Shown here piece after piece: positions 1 through 5,141 of a stretch of 5,164 nucleotides of DNA (the stretch's first letter is position 1; each line of letters starts with the position of its first letter). The position numbers were made by a program, and so were the translations under genes. Below the pieces are notes generated by a model, which saw nothing but the letters and a program-made list of their open reading frames with translations, searched no databases and was not told where the DNA came from. The DNA is from an uncultured Desulfovibrio sp. (lineage in GTDB: Bacteria; Desulfobacterota; Desulfovibrionia; Desulfovibrionales; Desulfovibrionaceae), in NCBI GenBank assembly GCA_945871415.1, contig CAMBWG010000184.1, positions 1-5,164 on the forward strand. The letters run 5' to 3'.

Positions 1-50
1 CGACAGGCCGTATGGTTTGAAATGCACAGCATTTCAAACTGAAAATGCTC
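1..50. repeat. 50-bp palindromic intergenic repeat, copy 1
   Basis: This segment matches 4381-4430 at 47 of 50 positions in the same orientation. It contains a perfect 11-bp inverted repeat: GTTTGAAATGC at 15-25 and GCATTTCAAAC at 29-39, around a 3-base loop. It ends in GAAAATGCTC. It lies 35 bp beyond the stop of the histidine kinase gene. The copy starts at the very first base of the window, so it may extend further left. It looks like a REP-type or MITE-like dispersed element. It has no U-run directly after the stem, so a role as an intrinsic terminator for the kinase operon is possible but weak. Confidence 0.75.
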
Positions 51-85
51 TAAAAAACGCACGTCGCCCGCACGGAACCTGCCGG

Positions 86-1504
86 TCAGCGGGGCTCGGA
101 CAGCGCCTCATTTCTGAGCAGCGGCAGCATGACGCACACCCGCAGCCCCATGTCCGTGCGCTCCACAAGAGCGCTGCCCCGATGGCGCACGGCAATCTTT
201 TTCACCAGCGTCAGGCCAAGACCCACGCCCGGCGCATCGTCCGCGTAATCCCCCCGGAAAAAGGGCTCGAACACATGCGCCATGACCTCGTCGCTCAGAC
301 CGGGATGACTGTTTTCCACCTGCAGGCGGACATAACCGTTATGCTCATCCAGCACGAGCAGCACGCGCCCGCCGGTATCCGTGTACTTTACCGCATTATC
401 CAGCAGGTTGGAAATAATCAGGGCAAGCAGCGAGGCATCGCCCCTGACCCAGAGCAGGGGCTGAATATCCAGGTTCAGGATCAGCGCTTTTTCCTTGAAC
501 AGCGATTCATGCCGCAGCGCAATGTCCATGCACAGGGACGAAAAATCCACATCCTTTGCTTCCTGCATCTTCTCCTGAAAATCCAGCCTGCTGTTCAGGA
601 GCGAAGACCCGACCAGCTTTTCCATATGCTCGATTTCCTGAAGGATGTAGCCGATATGCACGCAGGCCAGCGGCGTGCCCGCGGCATCATACAGAAGATT
701 CGGATTCCGGCCGCCCTCCTGCCCCTGCGCCAGCACGTCCAGTCCTTCCTGCACAATGGTCGCGGAAATGTTCATGCGGGCCAGCGGAGAACGCATTTCA
801 TGCGACACGTCAGCAACAAGCTTTCGCATGCTATTTATATTATTAATCATTGTATGCGCCATACTGTTGACGGCCCGCGCCACCTGTACAATCTCTTCCG
901 GCCCCTGCTCGCTGACGCGATTTTCAAGATTGCCGTCGGCTATCTGTAAAACCTCCGAGCGCAAATGCCGCAGGGGGCGGGCTATGCGCCAGGTAATCCA
1001 CAGAGCCAGCGCGCTGCCGATGATGACCACGGCAATGATATTCTGAAAGAACATCAGATAGAGGGGAGGCAGAGGCTCGCCAAAACTGAAACAGATAACG
1101 GCGTTGCTCTTCTCCAGAGGCAGGGGAACCCGCGCCAGATAAGAGCCGGTCTTGGGGTCCCGGAAAATGGACACCCGCTCGTCTCTGGTCAGATCTTCCA
1201 GCGAGGAGCGCCCCTTTTGCAGAAAATGCGGATCAGGGCTGCCGGACGCTATCGTGCCGTCAGCGTACTCCAGCCACATTTTTTTCTGCGATTTTTCCAG
1301 AAATGTGGCGAGCGTTTCAAAGGTTTTCACATCCTTGCCTTTCATGACGGAGGCCATCTGAATGCCCATTTCCGTCAGAAAACGCACGTGCATTTCCCTG
1401 CGTGTCGTAAAATGAAACAGCGTGGAACTCACAAGGTGCGATATCAGCACCAGCAACAGGGCATAGGCAAATACCCGTTGCCACAGATGCGGCAGCATGC
1501 GCAC
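86..1504 (-). CDS. Sensor histidine kinase, CpxA-like (HAMP, HisKA, HATPase)
   Basis: This is an inner-membrane sensor kinase of 472 residues that should autophosphorylate on His and pass the phosphate to the regulator encoded just upstream. A first membrane segment lies at about 10-30 and a ~115-residue presumably periplasmic sensor region follows. The second membrane segment is at about 148-171, then HAMP at 172-223. The phosphoacceptor motif VSHEMRSPLARMN has H235. The N box SNLLDNAVKYT is at 365-375, FEPFFRG at 412-418 and the glycine-rich GVGLGL at 426-431. The order matches CpxA (E. coli protein about 457 residues). Two oddities are an extra ~27 residues between the two DHp helices (about 255-285) and a G1 box reading NSHPGL instead of DxGxG. 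I chose the GTG at 1504 because AGGAGG (1514-1519) sits 9 bases before it. The ATG at 1498 (470 residues) is the alternative, at 15 bases. It starts 46 bp after the regulator stop, so the two form an operon. The signal sensed is unknown. Confidence 0.93.
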   Translation of the reverse strand: MRMLPHLWQRVFAYALLLVLISHLVSSTLFHFTTRREMHVRFLTEMGIQMASVMKGKDVKTFETLATFLEKSQKKMWLEYADGTIASGSPDPHFLQKGRSSLEDLTRDERVSIFRDPKTGSYLARVPLPLEKSNAVICFSFGEPLPPLYLMFFQNIIAVVIIGSALALWITWRIARPLRHLRSEVLQIADGNLENRVSEQGPEEIVQVARAVNSMAHTMINNINSMRKLVADVSHEMRSPLARMNISATIVQEGLDVLAQGQEGGRNPNLLYDAAGTPLACVHIGYILQEIEHMEKLVGSSLLNSRLDFQEKMQEAKDVDFSSLCMDIALRHESLFKEKALILNLDIQPLLWVRGDASLLALIISNLLDNAVKYTDTGGRVLLVLDEHNGYVRLQVENSHPGLSDEVMAHVFEPFFRGDYADDAPGVGLGLTLVKKIAVRHRGSALVERTDMGLRVCVMLPLLRNEALSEPR

Positions 1505-1513
1505 GGCTTTTTC

Positions 1514-1519
1514 CCTCCT
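1514..1519 (-). promoter_or_regulatory. Ribosome binding site deciding the kinase start
   Basis: A perfect AGGAGG on the minus strand lies in the 46-bp gap between the regulator stop and the kinase start. Spacing is 9 bases to the GTG at 1504 and 15 bases to the ATG at 1498, which favours the GTG. The long open frame further upstream overlaps the regulator gene and is not needed. Confidence 0.65.
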
Positions 1520-1550
1520 GCCTGCCAGAACATTTCCAGTATGAGACGCT

Positions 1551-2291
1551 CTATCGGGAAAGACTTGCGCCCTCGTCGCTGACCCAGCGGTACCCGGCCC
1601 CCCAGACCGTATGTATGGGAGACTCCTCGCACAACTTGCGCAGAATGGTACGGGCCCGGCTGACATAGACGTCAATATTGCGATCGTTGCAATAATAATT
1701 TTCCCCGAACGCCAGCGTCTGAATCTGATCGCGGGACAGGACCTCATCCGGTCTGCCCATGAAGGCCCGGATAATACGAAATTCCGTTGTGGTCAGCTGA
1801 ACGCTCTGATCCCCGCGATCAAGTCGCTGCCGCTTCAAGTCTAGACGGATGGAGCCCACCACCAGCATATCCCGGGGAGGTTCCTGCGCCGCGACATCAG
1901 ACTGTGCCGAAGCGCGGCGCAGCACGGCCTTGATGCGGGCCAGCAGCTCCCGCGGATTGAAGGGTTTGGGCAGATAGTCGTCCGCTCCCATTTCCAGCCC
2001 GACAATACGGTCGGCGTCATTACCGCGGGCCGTCAGCATGATGACAGGCAGATCCGATACGCCGCGCAGACGCCGCAGCACCACAAAACCGTCGTCGTCC
2101 GGCAGCATGACATCCAGAAGGACAATATCCGGCTTCAGTTCCTTCACGGCCGCCTCGACGCCTTCTCCGCTTCTCATGGATGTTATCCGACAGCCGTAAG
2201 GCTCCAGAAAGTCTCGCACATTGGTCTGAAGTCTGGCGTCGTCATCCACCAGAAGAATATGAATTTTAACTTTTTCCCGTTCAAAGACCAT
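1551..2291 (-). CDS. Response regulator, OmpR/CpxR-type winged helix
   Basis: This is a cytoplasmic DNA-binding response regulator of 246 residues and the first gene of the two-component operon. The receiver domain (about 9-125) has the acidic cluster D16-D18 in ILLVDDD, the phosphoacceptor D60 in IVLLDVMLP, T87 in MLTARG and K109 in PKPF. A ~15-residue linker leads to a winged-helix domain (about 141-238). That domain shows LTTTEFRIIRAF, the recognition-helix region RNIDVYVSRARTILRKL and the closing wing VWGAGYRW, as in OmpR/PhoB/CpxR proteins. All phosphorylation residues are present. I start at the ATG at 2291 because GGAGG (2298-2302) lies 6 bases upstream. The open frame reaches 2336, but those extra 15 residues are not family-like. 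Length is typical (CpxR is about 232). It pairs with the adjacent kinase. Its regulon cannot be read from this window, although a CpxR-box-like site stands upstream. No symbol is given because orthology to cpxR is not proven. Confidence 0.95.
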   Translation of the reverse strand: MVFEREKVKIHILLVDDDARLQTNVRDFLEPYGCRITSMRSGEGVEAAVKELKPDIVLLDVMLPDDDGFVVLRRLRGVSDLPVIMLTARGNDADRIVGLEMGADDYLPKPFNPRELLARIKAVLRRASAQSDVAAQEPPRDMLVVGSIRLDLKRQRLDRGDQSVQLTTTEFRIIRAFMGRPDEVLSRDQIQTLAFGENYYCNDRNIDVYVSRARTILRKLCEESPIHTVWGAGYRWVSDEGASLSR

Positions 2292-2450
2292 GACGCCCCT
2301 CCCGGGGTATCCCCCGCTTCCTGCCGCTGTGTTCAACCGGCGTGCCCGAGCTCCGGGGCAACAAGGTCACGGCGCTTCGCGCACGCCGTTTTCCGCAACA
2401 GCCGGCGCCCCGCGTTTCGCCTTTTTCAAAGGCAACACGCCCTGACATCC

Positions 2451-2465
2451 GTAACACTCGGTATA
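2451..2465 (+). promoter_or_regulatory. Possible CpxR-box-like operator upstream of the regulator gene
   Basis: GTAAC, five bases, then GTATA resembles the CpxR box GTAAA-N5-GTAAA at 8 of 10 positions. It lies 160 bp before the regulator start. On the minus strand the same bases give a TATACC hexamer that could serve as a -10 for the operon, though no good -35 stands 16-18 bp ahead of it. Autoregulation would be normal for such a pair, but one near-match in 628 bp can occur by chance. Confidence 0.25.
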
Positions 2466-2609
2466 AAAACAGAAAATCCGCGTTCCGCCTGCGCTGTCAC
2501 GACGAAAGAAGTCTTATGCCTCGACGTAGCCATCGGAGGTATGGCCCCTTTCTTGCATAAAAATAGTGGCCGCCTCGCCAGTACCGCAATGCGGATTTGC
2601 CGGTTTCCC

Positions 2610-2633
2610 GGGCAGGATACCGCTTGCCCTTTT
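2610..2633 (+). terminator. Weak terminator-like hairpin in the divergent gap
   Basis: GGGCAG (2610-2615) can pair with TTGCCC (2624-2629), counting one G-T wobble, around an 8-base loop. TTTT then C then TTT follows. No plus-strand gene ends here, so it would terminate an unknown short transcript or be incidental. Confidence 0.25.
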
Positions 2634-2792
2634 CTTTCAGAATAGCAGAACGCACGGGCGAGGCGTAGCCTCTGTCATACATTGATACAACTGCGGATTT
2701 CTCCGATTCCCCCGGGCCGCTGCCGGACCACTCCGGCCCGTTCGGAGCCTTTGCGCAGACAGACGGGCTCTCCCGTGCCGGTCTGTCAAACT

Positions 2793-2823
2793 TTGATACC
2801 TTTTATTACGCCGCAGTCATACT
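2793..2823 (+). promoter_or_regulatory. Possible promoter of the 92-residue gene
   Basis: TTGATA (2793-2798) matches the sigma-70 -35 hexamer at 5 of 6 positions. CATACT (2818-2823) matches the -10 at 4 of 6, with a long 19-bp spacer. It would give a leader of about 90 bases before the ATG at 2920. The local sequence is AT-richer than its surroundings, which is the main support. Confidence 0.3.
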
Positions 2824-2919
2824 TTTGGCGTCGGGAACGTGTAGAAAGAAGCCATGAGACGAGCATCAGCGCCCAGGCGCCTGCCACAGAAACCGACGCC
2901 AACCCAAATGGAGGAACCC

Positions 2920-3198
2920 ATGCCCATAGGCTCGATAACATCCGTTGTGAATCTGCCTATCGTAAAGAGGTTGCTCCTGAGCATGAAGATTCCTCAGGAA
3001 ACGGCCGACCGTCTTGGCGTATCGCCGGATCAGCTGGAGTCCTGGCTGCATTCTCTTGCCGGGCAGCTGGACACCCTCTCCACCGGTCCCGCCCCCCGGA
3101 GCGTTCCCGCGTCGCCCTCCTGTTATGCGGAACTGAGCTCCGAGGAAATGCACTTTCTGTTGCACGGCTACGAAAGCGCCCGCAGCCCTCGTCCCTAG
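2920..3198 (+). CDS. Hypothetical protein, 92 residues, HTH-like stretch
   Basis: I do not recognise this protein as a named family. The start at ATG 2920 is well supported, with GGAGG (2910-2914) 5 bases ahead. The longer frame from 2854 has no comparable site and an Arg/Pro-rich start unlike the rest. Residues about 24-46 (IPQETADRLGVSPDQLESWL) have the spacing of a helix-turn-helix, with a Gly at the turn in RLGVSP. A Pro/Ser/Thr-rich linker (about 54-68) leads to an amphipathic C-terminal segment, YAELSSEEMHFLLHGY (69-84). There is no signal peptide and no membrane segment, so it is probably cytoplasmic. It stands alone, divergent from the regulator operon and convergent with the peptidase gene. 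A small DNA-binding or protein-binding regulator is possible but only inferred. The open frame on the opposite strand (2866-3276) is judged a shadow. Confidence 0.6.
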   Translation: MPIGSITSVVNLPIVKRLLLSMKIPQETADRLGVSPDQLESWLHSLAGQLDTLSTGPAPRSVPASPSCYAELSSEEMHFLLHGYESARSPRP

Positions 3199-3273
3199 AG
3201 CGTTTTCAGTCTGCGGGCCGGACGCCGCTGCGCTGCCGCCTCGCATGTTGTCTTTCTCAAAGGCAAAACGCTC
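3198..3273. repeat. 76-bp segment bounded by 9-bp inverted repeats
   Basis: GAGCGTTTT (3198-3206) is the exact reverse complement of AAAACGCTC (3265-3273). The segment fills nearly all of the 78-bp gap between the convergent 92-residue gene and the peptidase gene, and its left end overlaps the last base of the former's stop codon. The left end, TAGAGCGTTTTCAGTCTG (3196-3213), matches the end of the 50-bp repeats in reverse complement (16 of 18 against bases 35-52). It may be a degenerate member of the same element family, or a bidirectional terminator with a large loop. Confidence 0.5.
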
Positions 3274-3276
3274 CAA

Positions 3277-4253
3277 CTACTTCATCCTTCCCCCCTCCCA
3301 CTCGTCACCGGCCGCCGCTTCGGCGGCGGCCACCACGGCCCGCGCCACGGCATCCGCTCCCAGCGCCCCAAGCAGATTCTCCGTCCAGGGGCCGGAGGCG
3401 GCAGGCAACGGCCGCCGCGACGACAGCGCAAATACAATATCGCCGTCAAGCGTCAGATGCGCGGGCCGCAGGCAGCGGGCCAGCCCCGTTCCGGCCATGC
3501 GTGCCAGACGGCTTGTCTGCACCTTGTCCAGCGGCACATTTGTGGCCACCACGGTCAGCACCGTATTGGAAGGCGGCGTATCCCGCCCGGCAAGACTGTC
3601 GCGCATTTCCTCTTCCGAAAACGGCGTGCCGTCCTCTCTGCGCCCCCCGCAAGAAAGGCTCCCGTACGGGGATCATGAATGTTGCCCAGCGCATTGACCA
3701 CCGTCAGCGCAGCCACCAGAATGCCGTCATACCGCTCCACGGCCGATCCCAGGCCGCACTTCTGCGTCGCCTTCTCCCCGCGTGCGAAGAACAGCCGCCC
3801 GCAGCGCGCTCCGGCCCCCGCGCCCACGGATCCCTGTGCAACCGGCGCCGTCGAAGCCGCTTCAGCCGCCGCATAGCCCATAGCGGCATCAGGCAGCAGC
3901 CCCGCCCTGCCGTTCATATCCAGATCATAAATGACCGCTCCGCCCACAATGGGCACAATGCCGTGCGGCATGACAAAGCCCGTCCCCTGTTCGCGCAGAA
4001 AACGCACGACTCCGTCGGCAGCCGCCAGACCAAAGGCGCTTCCTCCGGCCAGCACAAGGCCGTGCACTCTGTCCACCAGCGATTCAGGGCGCATCAGTTC
4101 CGTTTCGCGGCAGCCCGGCGCAAAGCCCGGCACGGCAATGCCCGGCGTAAAGCCCTCTGGGCAAAGGATGGCCGTGCATCCGGTATGATTGGCCGCATCC
4201 GTGGCATGCCCCGCCAGCAGGCCGTCAATGGCCGTCAACGTGTCGTTCTTCAT
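3277..4253 (-). pseudogene. P1-family (DmpA-like) aminopeptidase, frame broken at a G6 run
   Basis: P1-family proteins (DmpA/BapA L-aminopeptidase-D-esterase type) are Ntn-fold hydrolases that cut themselves into two chains. The first frame runs from ATG 4253, with GGAGG (4261-4265) 7 bases ahead, and gives family-like sequence to about residue 204: LAGGSAFGLAAADGV (68-82), VPIVGGAVIYDL (100-111), GSVGAGAGAR (141-150) and LVAALTVVNALGNIHD (179-194). At the G run (minus strand, 3643-3648) homology jumps frame. The old frame continues as unrelated Arg-rich residues to a TGA at 3555, while RREDGTPFSEEEMRDS and the rest continue in the other frame to 3277. One added G, or a -1 shift, restores 325 residues, the normal family length. 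The second part holds SNTVLTVVATN, where N230/T231 is the likely cleavage point and nucleophile, and RPAHLTLDGDIVFALS. No signal peptide is seen. It could be a recent pseudogene, a sequencing error or a recoded gene. Confidence 0.8.
3643..3648 (-). other. G6 run where the peptidase reading frame changes
   Basis: In the zero frame the codons here are GCG GGG GGC, which contain the formal -1 slippery heptamer G GGG GGC. A slip back by one base leads straight into CGC AGA GAG and the conserved C-terminal half. GGGAG stands about 10 bases upstream, at the distance of a stimulating Shine-Dalgarno in known bacterial frameshifts, but no strong downstream stem is evident. A missing seventh G explains it equally well. 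Confidence 0.55.
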
Positions 4254-4270
4254 GAAAATACCTCCAGAGA

Positions 4271-4287
4271 ATGCAGCAGGACTGCAT
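4271..4287. promoter_or_regulatory. Hyphenated palindrome near the peptidase start
   Basis: ATGCAG (4271-4276) and CTGCAT (4282-4287) form a 6-bp inverted repeat with a 5-base spacer. It sits 18 bp before the peptidase start, where an operator or leader hairpin could lie. There is no further support. Confidence 0.2.
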
Positions 4288-4318
4288 GGTTGCCAGTACA
4301 GGCGATTCTGCTATGCTG

Positions 4319-4340
4319 GGGCGGCGGCACAGCGCCGCCC
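4319..4340. other. GC hairpin in the divergent gap
   Basis: GGGCGGCG (4319-4326) pairs perfectly with CGCCGCCC (4333-4340) around a 6-base loop. No T-run follows on either strand, so it is not a standard intrinsic terminator. It lies between the divergent peptidase and SIS genes and could be part of a compound repeat with the palindrome and 50-bp element that follow. Confidence 0.45.
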
Positions 4341-4353
4341 GGCCCGAATTGAA

Positions 4354-4375
4354 CGGAAAAAACACGTTTTTTCCG
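4354..4375. repeat. Perfect A6/T6 palindrome
   Basis: CGGAAAAAAC (4354-4363) and GTTTTTTCCG (4366-4375) are exact reverse complements with only AC between them. It ends 5 bp before the second 50-bp repeat. It could be an operator for the divergent genes, a cruciform, or the outer part of the repeat element. The sequence in front of copy 1 is outside the window, so the last idea cannot be tested here. Confidence 0.5.
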
Positions 4376-4380
4376 CGAAA

Positions 4381-4430
4381 CGACAGGCCGTATGGTTTGA
4401 AATGCGAAGCGTTTCAAACTGAAAATGCTC
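4381..4430. repeat. 50-bp palindromic intergenic repeat, copy 2
   Basis: It is identical to bases 1-50 except at three positions, all in the loop or stem near the loop (4406, 4407 and 4411). The stem arms are 4395-4405 and 4409-4419. The A-to-G change at 4411 leaves a U-G pair if the plus strand is transcribed but an A-C mismatch on the minus strand. It ends 22 bp before the SIS-protein start, so it would lie in that gene's leader or promoter. Confidence 0.75.
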
Positions 4431-4452
4431 CAGCATCGCAAAGGGCGGCTCC

Positions 4453-5097
4453 ATGATGGAAAAACATATTCGACAGCACTGGCAGGAACTGGCGGAACGC
4501 TCGCCCCAATGGCGCGACGCCGAATCCGCCTTCGCCGCCGCCGTGCGGCTGCTCGTCGCCTGCGCCCGCAGCGGCGGAAAAATTCTGCTTTGCGGCAACG
4601 GCGGCAGCGCCGCCGATGCGGAACATATCGCAGGCGAGCTTATGAAGGGCTTTCTTCTGCCGCGGCCTCTGCCGGAAAGCTGGCTGCGGCGGGCCGAAGA
4701 AGAATACCCTGGTCACGGCAGCGCCCTGCGCGCCCTGCAATGCGGCATCGCCGCCGTGCCGCTGGTCTCCGGCGTGGCCCTGCCCACGGCCTTTGCCAAC
4801 GACGTGGACGGCGTTCTGCTCTTTGCCCAGCAGGTCCACGCGCTGGCCCGCCCCGGCGATGTTCTCTGGGCCATCAGCACTTCCGGGCATTCGGCCAACG
4901 TCAATCACGCCCTGCGCGTCGCCCGCCTCCTCGGCTGCCCCACGCTCGGCCTTTCCGGCCGCGACGGCGGCGATATGGCCCCCCTGCTGGACGTGGAGCT
5001 GCGCGCCCCATCGCAGAGTACTCACCGCATTCAGGAACTGCACCTGCCCATGTACCACGCCCTCTGCGCCTGCGTGGAAGCCTGTCTGTTTGCCTGA
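4453..5097 (+). CDS. SIS-domain protein, GmhA/DiaA-type phosphoheptose isomerase family
   Basis: A cytoplasmic single-SIS protein of 214 residues. GmhA converts sedoheptulose 7-phosphate to D-glycero-D-manno-heptose 7-phosphate for LPS or other surface heptose. The phosphate-binding loop LLCGNGGSAADAEH (45-58) and the second SIS motif ISTSGHSANV (141-150) are clear. E62 in GELMKGF and H197 in RIQELHLPMYH correspond to the catalytic Glu and His of GmhA. Compared with E. coli GmhA (about 192 residues) there are roughly 26 extra residues between GELMKGF and AFANDVDG, as I recall from a GmhA-like subfamily in other bacteria. Substrate is therefore uncertain, and a DiaA-like role is a less likely alternative. 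Start: AAGGG (4441-4445) lies 7 bases before ATG 4453, while the next codon, ATG 4456, is also possible. It is divergent from the peptidase gene and has its own terminator downstream. No heptose genes are visible beside it. Confidence 0.88.
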   Translation: MMEKHIRQHWQELAERSPQWRDAESAFAAAVRLLVACARSGGKILLCGNGGSAADAEHIAGELMKGFLLPRPLPESWLRRAEEEYPGHGSALRALQCGIAAVPLVSGVALPTAFANDVDGVLLFAQQVHALARPGDVLWAISTSGHSANVNHALRVARLLGCPTLGLSGRDGGDMAPLLDVELRAPSQSTHRIQELHLPMYHALCACVEACLFA

Positions 5098-5122
5098 GAT
5101 ACTTTCATTATGTTTTGTTTTG

Positions 5123-5141
5123 AGGGGGAGAAACCCCTTTT
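5123..5141 (+). terminator. Intrinsic terminator after the SIS gene
   Basis: AGGGG (5123-5127) pairs with CCCCT (5134-5138) around GAGAAA, followed by TTT (a four-T run including the last stem base). It begins 25 bp after the stop codon. The stem is short but GC-rich and well placed. It suggests that the SIS gene ends its transcription unit here. Confidence 0.6.

Larger units (their letters stand above)
2292..2919. other. Long divergent intergenic region without a convincing gene
   Basis: These 628 bp separate the regulator operon (minus) from the small HTH-like gene (plus). They must hold both promoters. Open frames inside it (for example minus 2497-2682 and plus 2342-2560) lack Shine-Dalgarno sequences and do not look like proteins I know. 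Visible structure includes GCCAT/ATGGC at 2529-2545, CCGC/GCGG at 2584-2594, CCGG/CCGG at 2600-2611, a terminator-like stem at 2610-2633, GAGGC/GCCTC at 2660-2672 and GCCGGA/TCCGGC at 2722-2737. An 8-bp inverted pair, GCCTCGCC (2572-2579) and GGCGAGGC (2657-2664), encloses part of it. It may contain a small RNA or the remnant of a dispersed element, but this is not shown. Confidence 0.5.

Noticed and set aside
1..60. Hairpin at 15-39 as intrinsic terminator of the two-component operon
   Set aside because: No T-run follows the stem in the minus direction (the T6 at 52-57 comes before the stem), so it is better described as a repeat.
17..949. 310-codon plus-strand open frame
   Set aside because: It lies antisense to the catalytic half of the histidine kinase, whose motifs are all intact. 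Its His/Gln/Arg-rich translation looks like nothing known.
1505..1747. N-terminal extension of the kinase up to 1747
   Set aside because: It overlaps the regulator gene by about 200 bp, reads as non-family sequence and ignores the AGGAGG at 1514-1519.
2497..2682. 61-residue minus-strand protein rich in Arg, Tyr and Trp
   Set aside because: There is no Shine-Dalgarno before its ATG, and the composition is odd. I kept the region only as a possible RNA or repeat.
2866..3276. 136-codon minus-strand open frame opposite the 92-residue gene
   Set aside because: It has no good ribosome site, spans the convergent gap and inverted repeats, and is Gly-rich without motifs. The plus frame has a strong ribosome site and plausible helices.
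2682..4352. 556-codon plus-strand open frame, the longest in the window
   Set aside because: It runs antisense through the peptidase gene and out of frame over the 92-residue gene. It is Arg/Pro/Ser-rich, typical of shadow frames in GC-rich DNA, and no domain is recognisable.
1..4430. The two 50-bp repeats as a CRISPR array or as ends of a transposon
   Set aside because: Only two copies lie 4.3 kb apart with ordinary genes between, in direct rather than inverted orientation, and no transposase or cas gene is present.
4414..5058. 214-codon minus-strand open frame
   Set aside because: It is the antisense shadow of the SIS-domain gene, which has clear family motifs on the plus strand.
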